33,508 nt of DNA from an uncultured Clostridium sp. (GTDB lineage Bacteria; Bacillota; Clostridia; TANB77; CAG-508): positions 1 to 33,508 of the forward strand of contig CAMUZZ010000012.1 in the NCBI GenBank assembly GCA_947165355.1, given 5' to 3'. The notes beneath the pieces are model-generated. The model saw only the letters and a program-made list of their open reading frames with translations. It was not told the origin of the DNA and did not search any database. The translations under genes were made by a program, and so were the position numbers. Below are positions 22,682-30,243 of this stretch, one piece after another (position 1 is the stretch's first letter; every line of letters begins with the position of its first letter).

Positions 22682-25159
22682 CTATGCATCAAACATATCT
22701 GGATTTTCTTGTTTAAGTTTTTGTATTATTTCATCCGTACCTAAATTGAATTTAGTAACATATCCACCCAATGAGTTTGCTTTTTCTTTTAAAGCCTCAA
22801 CATTATCGTTTATATATATTTTAGCCTTTCCTTTACCATTTTTTGCTTCTTGCACTAAATTTGAAACTGGTGAATTTCCATCAAAAGCAAGAACAACAGA
22901 TGGCCTTCTTTCAAAAATTTCGTAATTAAAGCTTTTGTATATTCCAAGCTCTTCTTGCTCTGTCGAAATACATACTCCGTTTATTTTATTTTCAATAAGA
23001 TTTCTTGCAACATCCTTAGTTACCTTTTTTGGAATAATTGCATCAACTTCTATGTCTTTATTTAGGTCCTTTGCTATATCTAAAATAGCTTTTTCGTATC
23101 CTTGCATTTTATGACCTATTACAAAATATGCTTTTTGGCTATCCAACTTTTCAATTAGAGCTCTAAGAATTTCTACTCCTTTTTCATTTAGCTCGGTTTC
23201 TCTACCTTGTGTATTAAAACTTCCACCAGCTACAATGATAGGATACTTATCCATTGGCAACTTTACAATTTTATTTTTTAGTATTTCTTCCGATTCAATA
23301 TTTGTATTCATTCCGATTATAAAATCTCTATCTTTGTTCTTTTCTATTTCTTTTTGCTCTTCTTCTAAAACAGCATCCTTTATATTTCTGCCATTTAGCC
23401 ATTTTTCAAAAGCTTCAGATTTTATTTTAAAGTATTTATCGCTATCTGCAATTATTTTATCTTCAACACTTTTCATTTTTAATAAATCTTCATCAGATAA
23501 ATTTAACAAATTAATAAGTGCCATTTGCTCTTCCATACAATCTGTTCCATATATTCCACATCCATCAGAACCTTGAACACAATTTACACCATTTTCTAAG
23601 TATTTTTTTATTGGATGCATTTTTAGATTTGTTAGATTATTTAAACGAACATTTGATGTTAGTTGGAACTCAAGAGCTATTCCATTGTCTTTCATTACTT
23701 TAATTAGCTCTTGTCCTTCTTTTGTAGTAGTATCAAGCCCGTATAGACCGTGTCCTAATCTGCATCTTGGCACTTGCTTTCCTTCTGGAACTGAGTCTAC
23801 AACGCACTTTATAGATTTAGCAACATTAGATTTTAAACTATCGTTTTCACCAGCGTGAATTCTTATTGTAAATCCATTGTCTCCCTCTACAGCATATTCT
23901 ACAAGCTCTTTTAATAAACATTTAAAATTGTTTATATCATTTATTTCTTCGCCTATTATGTCACTTCCAACTATGTAAGGGCTTTTAGCTGCAACTTTTA
24001 GTACATCAATTCCTTCTTTTAATTGCTCTTCTGTCATTAACGTTCTACTAAAAGATCCTAAAAATCTTAATTTTACTCCTGTTTCTGCTTCAATTTTAGG
24101 AAGAATTTCATGAAGCTCTTCAAGTATTTTTGCTCCCTCTTCTCCTTTTCTAACAATCCACGTAACAGATATCTCTGCATACTTTATACCTTGACTTGCA
24201 TATTCTCTTGCAACCCATAGGAGCTTATCTTGAAGAAGTGTATTATTTTCATATTCCTCATTTTCTTCGTCATCAAGCATCTGATGTAAAATATTTCTAA
24301 TTTCTCTATTTACTATTTTATCCACTTTTGATCTCGTAATTTTTATTTTATTCTCACTAGGTTTTCCTTTTGAAAAAACATATCTATACAAATATAATTT
24401 TTCCAAGTTCGTAAAAACTGCTTGACCATCTTTCATTAAAACCAAGCTATTTCTGATTTTTGAAATATTTTCTTCCATTCCCTCAGGATTATTTAAAATT
24501 AAATCAGCAAAATTAATAAAAGTATTATCATCAATCTTTCTAATCATTTGCTTTCCTGGTAAATCCTCATACATATACTCTTTTTCAACTTCACATCTTT
24601 GTTTAAATAATTCGTTTGCTTGTTTATCAGAAACATTAAGCCCTAATTTTTTTATGTAGTAAAATGGATATTTTATTTGGTGTTTAATTCCTAAAGCTAT
24701 TAAATCATCTGAATTTAAGTTGGCATGTATGTGTGTATGTAAATCTGATCTGAATTTTTCACTTTTTAAAATGTATGATTTTATTAATGTTTTACTTACA
24801 TCAAACTCATAATTTTTAGTTTGCGACATTAAAGTTTTATTTATTGCTGGAATTTTGGCCTTTATAAATATTTCACCATTTTTGTATATATTAGCAACTT
24901 TAATACCACCAAGCCTAAAAATATAAACCTCTTCATTATCCCCATTTATGCTAGCAGGAATCTCTCCCTGAATTATTTTCATGTCTTTTTCATTTTTTGA
25001 AATAGGAAGGTTACAAATTTTCATAAGATTTGTAATTAAATTTCCAGTTTTATGATTTGGAGTTTCAATTATATATATTAAATTTTCATCATCTTTTTCA
25101 AATAAATTAACTATAATATCGTGCTCTTTATCTAGATAAAACTTATCAAAAAACTTCAT
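22682..25159 (-). CDS. large adenosine-deaminase-like protein with extra C-terminal domain
   Basis: 825 aa, more than twice a normal adenosine deaminase. Residues 1-130 are an unassigned N-terminal domain. The metal motif HTHIH (141-145) is followed by a 160-residue helical insertion. The rest of the deaminase barrel then includes RIHAGE (His435, Glu438), RLGHG (467-471) and VQGSDG (528-533), where Asp532 fits the metal ligand but Gly replaces the second Asp of TDDP. Residues 635-825 form an alpha/beta region beginning YPIIVAGGSFNTQGRE that resembles SLOG/LOG-type nucleotide-binding Rossmann folds (inference). The N-terminal extension and insertion recall RdrB of RADAR defence, but no RdrA-type ATPase is nearby. 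The substrate is unknown. It has its own promoter and a GGAGT RBS. Confidence 0.82.
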   Translation of the reverse strand: MKFFDKFYLDKEHDIIVNLFEKDDENLIYIIETPNHKTGNLITNLMKICNLPISKNEKDMKIIQGEIPASINGDNEEVYIFRLGGIKVANIYKNGEIFIKAKIPAINKTLMSQTKNYEFDVSKTLIKSYILKSEKFRSDLHTHIHANLNSDDLIALGIKHQIKYPFYYIKKLGLNVSDKQANELFKQRCEVEKEYMYEDLPGKQMIRKIDDNTFINFADLILNNPEGMEENISKIRNSLVLMKDGQAVFTNLEKLYLYRYVFSKGKPSENKIKITRSKVDKIVNREIRNILHQMLDDEENEEYENNTLLQDKLLWVAREYASQGIKYAEISVTWIVRKGEEGAKILEELHEILPKIEAETGVKLRFLGSFSRTLMTEEQLKEGIDVLKVAAKSPYIVGSDIIGEEINDINNFKCLLKELVEYAVEGDNGFTIRIHAGENDSLKSNVAKSIKCVVDSVPEGKQVPRCRLGHGLYGLDTTTKEGQELIKVMKDNGIALEFQLTSNVRLNNLTNLKMHPIKKYLENGVNCVQGSDGCGIYGTDCMEEQMALINLLNLSDEDLLKMKSVEDKIIADSDKYFKIKSEAFEKWLNGRNIKDAVLEEEQKEIEKNKDRDFIIGMNTNIESEEILKNKIVKLPMDKYPIIVAGGSFNTQGRETELNEKGVEILRALIEKLDSQKAYFVIGHKMQGYEKAILDIAKDLNKDIEVDAIIPKKVTKDVARNLIENKINGVCISTEQEELGIYKSFNYEIFERRPSVVLAFDGNSPVSNLVQEAKNGKGKAKIYINDNVEALKEKANSLGGYVTKFNLGTDEIIQKLKQENPDMFDA

Positions 25160-25194
25160 TTTTTTACTCCTTTTTTAAGAATTATGTAAATTCT

Positions 25195-25223
25195 ATTCTA
25201 CCACATTTTTAATTTTTTATCAA
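25195..25223 (-). promoter_or_regulatory. promoter of the large deaminase gene
   Basis: Minus-strand TTGATA (25223-25218), a 17-bp spacer and TAGAAT (25200-25195). Confidence 0.7.
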
Positions 25224-25263
25224 TATATGTGCCGATTATTTCCTTTTTTTTCTTTTATCTGTA

Positions 25264-25292
25264 TTTACATAATAAATAAGCTGTGTTATAAT
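25264..25292 (+). promoter_or_regulatory. promoter of the WXG100-like gene
   Basis: TTTACA (25264-25269), a 17-bp spacer and TATAAT (25287-25292). It is divergent from the deaminase promoter. Confidence 0.75.
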
Positions 25293-25339
25293 AGTTCCAC
25301 GTCCTTAGCACAAACTTTTTAAGAAAGGAGGCAGGCTTT

Positions 25340-25603
25340 ATGGCAAAATTCGATCTCGATTCCATGACAAATGGTTCGGCACGAATCAAAGCCCTGACGG
25401 AGAGATTTGCTGAAGAAATCCGTCACGAAGCCGCAGCACTGCAGTGGACAGGTGATTCACGTGATGCATTTGATGCTTCGCTCGAGTCTACACTCGACAA
25501 AGTATCTGATCTCATGATTGCAACAGCCAATATCCCTGCGGACATGGCAAAGCGATTTTCGTTGGAAGACAAAAATCTTGCAGTCGAAATAAGCAGCCAA
25601 TAA
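25340..25603 (+). CDS. WXG100/ESAT-6-like small protein
   Basis: 87 aa, all helical, with Trp36-Thr37-Gly38 (LQWTGDSRDAF) at the turn between two helices, the hallmark of WXG100 proteins exported by type VII systems. The first helix holds RIKALTERFAEEIRHEAAAL and the second DASLESTLDKVSDLMI. I do not see a clear C-terminal YxxxD/E export signal, and no EssC-type ATPase, LXG toxin or other type VII gene is in the window. It could instead be a free small helical protein. RBS AAAGGAGG. Its DNA is about half G+C (31 of 60 in 25381-25440 by count), unlike the AT-rich neighbours, so it looks acquired. Confidence 0.7.
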   Translation: MAKFDLDSMTNGSARIKALTERFAEEIRHEAAALQWTGDSRDAFDASLESTLDKVSDLMIATANIPADMAKRFSLEDKNLAVEISSQ

Positions 25604-25609
25604 CCTTTC

Positions 25610-25650
25610 AAGCGGTGAGAAACAACTATGTTTCCCACCGCTTTTCCTTT
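25610..25650 (+). terminator. terminator of the WXG100-like gene
   Basis: Hairpin AAGCGGTG-A-GAAAC with GTTTC-C-CACCGCTT, followed by TTCCTTT. Confidence 0.8.
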
Positions 25651-25673
25651 AATTTCAAAAAATTCTAATTAAC

Positions 25674-25772
25674 AAAAAAAGGTAGATACATATGAATAAA
25701 AACCGCGCAGCTTGGGAAGCTTATGCAATAAGCGACCAGCAAGGTTTGAATGAATATGTATCCACCTTTTTT
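25674..25772 (-). repeat. 99-bp imperfect palindrome, probable terminator or structured element
   Basis: Arms of 19-20 bp (AAAAAAAGGTAGATACATAT on the left, its complement with one change on the right) enclose about 60 bp. The single mismatch is a G-U pair only on the minus strand, where a run of seven T ends the structure, so it probably terminates the 25808-26707 transcript. The inner part can form AAACC/GGTTT and GCTTA-TTGCA-TAAGC stems. On the plus strand an ATG at 25692 opens a frame (MNKNRAAWEAYAISDQQG) that runs into the antisense of the next gene; it may be a gene fragment. Confidence 0.6.
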
Positions 25773-25807
25773 AGCTCTGTAGAATTTTTAGTAGTATTCC
25801 TAAAACT

Positions 25808-26707
25808 TTATTTATATAACAAATCTTTAAAAGTTTCTCCAATAGCTCTTATTTCTACTTCATCACTAACTTTAGCATATTTGCTTCTATTCTCTGTTAT
25901 GAAAGCAGCTGCACTTCCCATTGCAAGTTCCATCTTTTCTCTAGCACTATCCATATCAGCTTCATTTCCAGTAGCTTTTCCTTTAACCATATCACTAAAT
26001 GCACCTAGTGCATTTCCAACAGCATCATATTTATTTCTATCTTGCTCTGTTCCTGTAAATTTTTCTTTTATGCTACCAAATAATGTTTCGTCTGGTCTAC
26101 CAAAAATTCCGTTTAAATGATTCTTTGCCATTCCAGCATTTAAATTATTTGTATTTCTTTCAACTGGTAAAATAAACTCAGATGCGTATGGATGCATTTG
26201 CTTTTTAGCTTCATCACTATATGATGCACTATCAATACTATTTGCACAGCTCATAACAATTCTAAGTCCTGTTTCACTATATTTTTTCGCACCTTCTCCA
26301 GTTGTTGTATTTTCTTTTCCATATGGTTTGAAATCTTTTATTTGATCGTATCTAAATAATTCTTTGTAATTTCTCTTCTTAGTTTCAGGTGTTATTATTT
26401 CAAACATAGCAAGTTCATCTGCAAAAACAATTCCATAATAACCTAAATACACAATTCTATTTATTTTTTCCTTAGGTAATGTTTCAAATTCTTTTTTATA
26501 CAATTCATCTTGTTTTTGCATATATTCTATATGTTTCTTTACACCTTCTAAGTCATATTGAACTGGATTAAAGAATGCACTTGTATTCTTTCTACAATCT
26601 GAACAAATATATTGTTTATCCTTTAGTTTAACTCTGCTTAATGTACCAACTTCTTTTCCACATAATTGACATGGTTGTTTAGAAAAAATATTTGAAAAAA
26701 ATCCCAT
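25808..26707 (-). CDS. DUF4428-like zinc-ribbon protein
   Basis: 299 aa, cytosolic. The N-terminus carries a zinc ribbon with Cys13-x2-Cys16 and Cys35-x2-Cys38 (CQLCGKEVG and YICSDCRK), the pattern of DUF4428. Residues 90-190 look like a small beta domain typical of proteins that end in a PH-like fold (INRIVYLGYYGIVFADELAMFEII). The C-terminal third is helical and Ala/Met-rich. The molecular function is unknown. It is the second gene of a two-gene operon, 23 bp after the lipoprotein gene, with RBS AAAGGAG. Confidence 0.82.
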   Translation of the reverse strand: MGFFSNIFSKQPCQLCGKEVGTLSRVKLKDKQYICSDCRKNTSAFFNPVQYDLEGVKKHIEYMQKQDELYKKEFETLPKEKINRIVYLGYYGIVFADELAMFEIITPETKKRNYKELFRYDQIKDFKPYGKENTTTGEGAKKYSETGLRIVMSCANSIDSASYSDEAKKQMHPYASEFILPVERNTNNLNAGMAKNHLNGIFGRPDETLFGSIKEKFTGTEQDRNKYDAVGNALGAFSDMVKGKATGNEADMDSAREKMELAMGSAAAFITENRSKYAKVSDEVEIRAIGETFKDLLYK

Positions 26708-26730
26708 TTTAATAATCTCCTTTTTATTTA

Positions 26731-27915
26731 TTAATATGATTTTGCAAGCTCTGTATAACCATACGGAATACCAGCTTTAGTTCCTACGTAAAAATTATCA
26801 CCATCTTGAGCAACTACATCATTGAATATAGATGTTTTTATTTTTGTTCCATCCTCTGTTTTGTAGCAGTCAACATCTTTAATATAGTCATCCCACATTT
26901 CCATAACTTTGTCATTTGTAGATTGACTCGATGTACTTGAATAATTACTGTTAATGTATTCATTCATAGCATCCAATCCTGCTTGTGATTTAGCTGCGTA
27001 ATACGATGTATACGTATTAACTATTTTACTTGAGACATACTCAATTATTGCATAATAATCAGTTGTAAAATTAGAATTTGCTACCATAAAACTGTAGTCA
27101 TCATAGTATTTATCAAATGCATCTTTACTTTCTGCTACATACAAAATTGAATATGGAATCATCCAAATTCTTGAAGTTTGAGCACCAATATATACTGAAT
27201 TTAGTACAGAATCAGCACCAACAATTACACAAGATCCCTCCATATATTTGTTTCCGTATTGATACTGTCTTTTGCTCATTGTTGATGGTATAGCAGTTAA
27301 CGAATAATCTAATCCATAACCACCACTATTTATCCAACTATTTTCTTGAACAGCTTTTGCAACTTCGGCTTGTATGTATTCATCAGCATTTTTAAGAATG
27401 TCAGGATCATCATCTAAGTCTGCAACTAGTGTAGATTCACTGTACATCTGATCCATATATGCTTGTACAAATGTGTCTGCATCCATGTAATGGTAATATG
27501 TTGTATAGTAATCGTAGTTTACGCCTTCAGCATATTTTGAATCAGCAGTATAAACTTGCTGTGATTCAAGCACTATCGTAGCCATTCCATCTGGACTAGT
27601 TAACGTAACAGATTCTAGCCCCGGACACATATAGCTTACAACGTTCCAATTACTTTGAATAGATGCCGTCCACCCTTCTGCCAAAAGACCTTGAAAAGCA
27701 ATAATACCCGCTTGAGGATCTTTTAGCGATACTCTTTTGTACATTTTACCTTGTGGCTGGATATCATTTATAGGATATTCGTCAATTTCATTAATATCTG
27801 AATATTTTTTTCTTTTTCGAATAACTTCCTCTTCGCCGCAACCACTAATACTTACCGCTATTGCAAGCATCAAAACTGTAACTATAAATAATCGAAGTAT
27901 TTTTCTTAAGTTCAT
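26731..27915 (-). CDS. predicted lipoprotein, 394 aa
   Basis: The signal peptide MNLRKILRLFIVTVLMLAIA and lipobox ISGC (Cys26) predict a protein anchored to the outer face of the cytoplasmic membrane. The mature part is rich in Tyr, Ser, Asp and Asn and appears to be alpha/beta (AGIIAFQGLLAEGWTASIQ, SPDGMATIVLES). I do not recognise a family. The operon with a DUF4428-like cytosolic protein suggests a shared but unknown process. RBS TAGGAGGG. Confidence 0.82.
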   Translation of the reverse strand: MNLRKILRLFIVTVLMLAIAVSISGCGEEEVIRKRKKYSDINEIDEYPINDIQPQGKMYKRVSLKDPQAGIIAFQGLLAEGWTASIQSNWNVVSYMCPGLESVTLTSPDGMATIVLESQQVYTADSKYAEGVNYDYYTTYYHYMDADTFVQAYMDQMYSESTLVADLDDDPDILKNADEYIQAEVAKAVQENSWINSGGYGLDYSLTAIPSTMSKRQYQYGNKYMEGSCVIVGADSVLNSVYIGAQTSRIWMIPYSILYVAESKDAFDKYYDDYSFMVANSNFTTDYYAIIEYVSSKIVNTYTSYYAAKSQAGLDAMNEYINSNYSSTSSQSTNDKVMEMWDDYIKDVDCYKTEDGTKIKTSIFNDVVAQDGDNFYVGTKAGIPYGYTELAKSY

Positions 27916-27946
27916 TTTTTCCCTCCTAAAATAAATTTACAAATAA

Positions 27947-27975
27947 ATAGTATCATACTGAATTTTTTTTGTAAA
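27947..27975 (-). promoter_or_regulatory. promoter of the lipoprotein/zinc-ribbon operon
   Basis: Minus-strand TTTACA (27975-27970), a 17-bp spacer and TACTAT (27952-27947). Confidence 0.5.
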
Positions 27976-27992
27976 TTAAATATTATATATGC

Positions 27993-28037
27993 ATAAAAAA
28001 AGATATATCGATTGTTTATTCGATATATCTTTTTTAT
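27993..28037. terminator. terminator of the HExxH gene
   Basis: Hairpin AGATATATCGA-N7-TCGATATATCT flanked by A and T runs. It ends the 28050-28961 gene on the minus strand. Confidence 0.85.
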
Positions 28038-28049
28038 ATTTTATTTAAT

Positions 28050-28961
28050 CTACTCGTAAAAGTCTGGCATGTCAATATTATTAGGTATTTTTTCTCTTCC
28101 TTCATATCCTTTATCCATCAATTCTGTTACATTTTGATATGATTCATAAACTAACTGTGGATCAATTTTTCTTCTTTCTTGTAAACGTCCTTGTGATTGT
28201 TCCTCGTAATATGCAATAGCACCTAAATAAGATATTTCTTTATACAAAGCAGATAATGCATATTTACTTTCATAATGCTGCCTTATTAAATCCTTTGTAA
28301 ATCCCTTGTTTAATACTGCTTTAGACAATCCATTAAGATTTTTCTCTCCATTTGGTAAAAACAAAGTTTTTGCAAAAGAGTCGGCTAATCCTTGACCTAT
28401 AGTATAATATCCCATATTAGTTGTATACGAAACGTAATGATTTCCTATTTTTCTTTGCTCTTGCCTATATGGTTTACGTTGTATATTAAACTTTCTAGCT
28501 ACTAATTGCTCTGCTGTATTTTCTGATGTTACTTCGTCTAATAACAAAAATCCAAACATAAGATATGTATATGGGTTGTCTACATCATCAAGTTTAGTAA
28601 TTCTATTTCCGCATTTATAATCTGTAGAAAACTCTCTTTCCATTACATCTCTATACGTGCTTAAAATACCTTTTGGAGTAAACATGTTTTTATGCAAATC
28701 ACTACATAAATGAGCCAATTCATGAAAAAGAACTAGTGAAGCATATTTTTCGTCAGCAAAAGTTTTTCTTCTATTAATTGTTACAGTATTTCCATGTACC
28801 CAGGCATCTCCATCAATAGAATCATTAAATTCAACATACATATCTCCTATCTGTGTATAGTTTTCCATTGCATAATTTTGATTTAAAAAACCTTCATCTA
28901 TTGAATATTTAAAAAATTCATTTACATATTTCATTAATTCTTTAGATTCTCTTACTTTCAT
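28050..28961 (-). CDS. HExxH metallopeptidase-like protein
   Basis: 303 aa without signal peptide or membrane segment. The zinc-binding signature is LFHELAHL (His80-Glu81-x2-His84), and LLDEVTSENTAEQLVA around residue 157 is a good place for the third, glutamate ligand. The stretch before it (VHGNTVTINRR) is a likely edge strand of a minimal metallopeptidase fold. I know no close named family, so a cytosolic peptidase is inferred only from the motif. It has its own promoter and terminator, upstream of the lipoprotein operon. Confidence 0.82.
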   Translation of the reverse strand: MKVRESKELMKYVNEFFKYSIDEGFLNQNYAMENYTQIGDMYVEFNDSIDGDAWVHGNTVTINRRKTFADEKYASLVLFHELAHLCSDLHKNMFTPKGILSTYRDVMEREFSTDYKCGNRITKLDDVDNPYTYLMFGFLLLDEVTSENTAEQLVARKFNIQRKPYRQEQRKIGNHYVSYTTNMGYYTIGQGLADSFAKTLFLPNGEKNLNGLSKAVLNKGFTKDLIRQHYESKYALSALYKEISYLGAIAYYEEQSQGRLQERRKIDPQLVYESYQNVTELMDKGYEGREKIPNNIDMPDFYE

Positions 28962-28986
28962 AATTCCTCCTATACTACTAGATATT

Positions 28987-29015
28987 ATTATACCATTTTA
29001 TGTCAATTATCTCAA
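28987..29015 (-). promoter_or_regulatory. promoter of the HExxH gene
   Basis: Minus-strand TTGAGA (29015-29010), a 17-bp spacer and TATAAT (28992-28987). Confidence 0.65.
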
Positions 29016-29044
29016 ATTTATATTTTGATACTTTTATATTATGG

Positions 29045-29073
29045 TTGCTATTTATGTAAATTTATGATATACT
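29045..29073 (+). promoter_or_regulatory. promoter of the 51-aa zinc-ribbon gene
   Basis: TTGCTA (29045-29050), a 17-bp spacer and TATACT (29068-29073). The leader is about 140 nt and holds a hairpin GCAAGATG-N14-CATCTTGC (29161-29190) just ahead of the RBS. Confidence 0.65.
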
Positions 29074-29217
29074 TTCATACAATTGTTGTACTTCAATAAA
29101 ACTTGTAAGTCAACAATAAGTATACGTGTTAGTAGCAGATATTGCACTAACTATGCCTTTGCAAGATGATGTATGGTCAGCACATCTTGCCTAACCACTT
29201 TACAGGAGGAATAACTT

Positions 29218-29373
29218 ATGGCACTCATTTATTGTCCCGCATGCGGTGAACAGGTAGAAGTTACCGTCACCGAAGGTAAGCGTTTTGCACGCTGTCCGCT
29301 TTGTGGAGAGGAAGTATGCACGCAGTTCACTCCTCGATACGCGGATGATTTTTCGGACGAAGAAGAAAGCTAA
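29218..29373 (+). CDS. small zinc-ribbon protein, 51 aa
   Basis: Begins MALIYCPACGEQ and contains two CxxC knuckles, Cys6/Cys9 and Cys26/Cys29 (RCPLCGEEV), that would bind one zinc, followed by an acidic tail (DDFSDEEES). RBS CAGGAGGA lies 7 bases before the ATG, and promoter and terminator are clear, so this short gene is credible despite its size. G+C is higher than in the neighbours. Such single zinc-ribbon proteins are of unknown function; protein or nucleic-acid contact is only a guess. Confidence 0.8.
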   Translation: MALIYCPACGEQVEVTVTEGKRFARCPLCGEEVCTQFTPRYADDFSDEEES

Positions 29374-29405
29374 CATAGCAAAAACAAACCAACTGGACTT
29401 TGACC

Positions 29406-29441
29406 AAAAAGAGCAATCACTTTATAGTGATTGCTCTTTCT
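29406..29441. terminator. bidirectional terminator
   Basis: Hairpin AAAGAGCAATCAC-TTTATA-GTGATTGCTCTTT between the convergent zinc-ribbon and lipoprotein genes. Confidence 0.88.
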
Positions 29442-29448
29442 TATTTTA

Positions 29449-29997
29449 TTAGAACCTAATAGATTTAACTACATTACTTTCAAAATCTTTTATATCATAC
29501 TTTGATACAAAGTGAAGTACATATGTGCTTCCTTCATGATTTATAAAATAGAAATGAATTGTTCCACCATCATCACGTGGTTTTTCATATATTTTATATT
29601 CTATATTATCTGTTTTACCATCAGATAAGGTTATATCGCTATCAAGTCCTAAATCTTTAATTGCTGTATTGTTATCTTGACCTTCGTAGTAAAAAACTCT
29701 AAAATATAACAAATTAGAACTACCATCTTGTAGATAATTATATTGTACGTAATGTTCAAACTCTGATTTTTTAAAATCTGGCACAATAGTAAACTTTATA
29801 TCTTTAAACATGTCATCTTGATTTAAATTAAATTCTTGATTGTTTATTTTTACAAGTGTTTCATCAACCGTTTGTGACTCTTGTGGTGCTTGCTTTTGGC
29901 TGTTGTCTGTCTCCTTTTTCTTTCCACATCCTGTTAAACTAAATAATCCTGCAATTACTAAAAAAATAATTGCTCCCACTAACAATTTCTTCTTCAT
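29449..29997 (-). CDS. predicted lipoprotein, 182 aa
   Basis: Signal peptide MKKKLLVGAIIFLVIAGLFS and lipobox LTGC (Cys24), then a charged linker (GKKKETDNSQKQ) and a small beta-rich domain from about residue 45 (VKINNQEFNLN, FTIVPDFKKSEFEHYVQYNY, YVLHFVSKYD). The protein is surface-exposed and anchored in the cytoplasmic membrane. The family is not recognised. It is a single gene with a consensus promoter and RBS AGGAGG. Confidence 0.85.
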   Translation of the reverse strand: MKKKLLVGAIIFLVIAGLFSLTGCGKKKETDNSQKQAPQESQTVDETLVKINNQEFNLNQDDMFKDIKFTIVPDFKKSEFEHYVQYNYLQDGSSNLLYFRVFYYEGQDNNTAIKDLGLDSDITLSDGKTDNIEYKIYEKPRDDGGTIHFYFINHEGSTYVLHFVSKYDIKDFESNVVKSIRF

Positions 29998-30031
29998 TTG
30001 AATAAACCTCCTCGTTTTTTATCTTGCCTTC

Positions 30032-30060
30032 ATTATAGTAATACGAAATTTTTTTGTCAA
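30032..30060 (-). promoter_or_regulatory. promoter of the 182-aa lipoprotein gene
   Basis: Minus-strand TTGACA (30060-30055), a 17-bp spacer and TATAAT (30037-30032): a perfect consensus. Confidence 0.85.
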
Positions 30061-30102
30061 ATGAAAAAGTCCCTCCTTTTCGATTCCAACAAGCCAAGCC
30101 AA

Positions 30103-30131
30103 AAATAAAAACCATCTAACGATGGTTTTAT
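30103..30131. terminator. terminator next to the tRNA-Phe 3' end
   Basis: Hairpin AAAACCATC-TAAC-GATGGTTTT with flanking A and T runs, 5 bp after the CCA end of the tRNA fragment on the minus strand. It probably is the chromosome's original tRNA terminator, cut off from the tRNA by the insertion. Confidence 0.8.
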
Positions 30132-30135
30132 TTTA

Positions 30136-30181
30136 TGGTGGCTTGAAGTGGAATCGAACCACTGACACGAGGATTTTCAGT
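30136..30181 (-). other. attachment site: 3' part of tRNA-Phe at the end of an integrated element
   Basis: On the minus strand ACTGAAAATCC is the GAA anticodon loop side, then CTCGTGTC, a T-arm AGTGG-TTCGATT-CCACT and the acceptor 3' strand TCAAGCC-ACCA. The 5' half of the tRNA is missing; upstream sequence keeps only weak likeness (GTAGAACGGAAA) and then becomes unrelated AT-rich DNA. Tyrosine recombinases commonly integrate into tRNA 3' ends and leave such a fragment at one end. The intact tRNA-Phe is expected beyond the right window edge. Confidence 0.8.
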
Positions 30182-30199
30182 TTTCCGTTCTACTTAATA

Positions 30200-30234
30200 T
30201 TAAGTAATATTTGTTAATATATAATATTACTTAA
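30200..30234. repeat. inverted repeat at the element end
   Basis: Perfect 12-bp arms TTAAGTAATATT (30200-30211) and AATATTACTTAA (30223-30234) separated by 11 bp, 19 bp from the tRNA fragment. Confidence 0.7.
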
Positions 30235-30243
30235 AGCCTTTGA

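Noticed and set aside
22682..25159. Complete RADAR (RdrA-RdrB) defence system
   Set aside because: No RdrA-type ATPase is in the window; only a general likeness of the deaminase to RdrB.
25692..26120. 142-aa plus-strand gene
   Set aside because: Beyond the first 30 codons it is antisense to the well-supported 25808-26707 gene.
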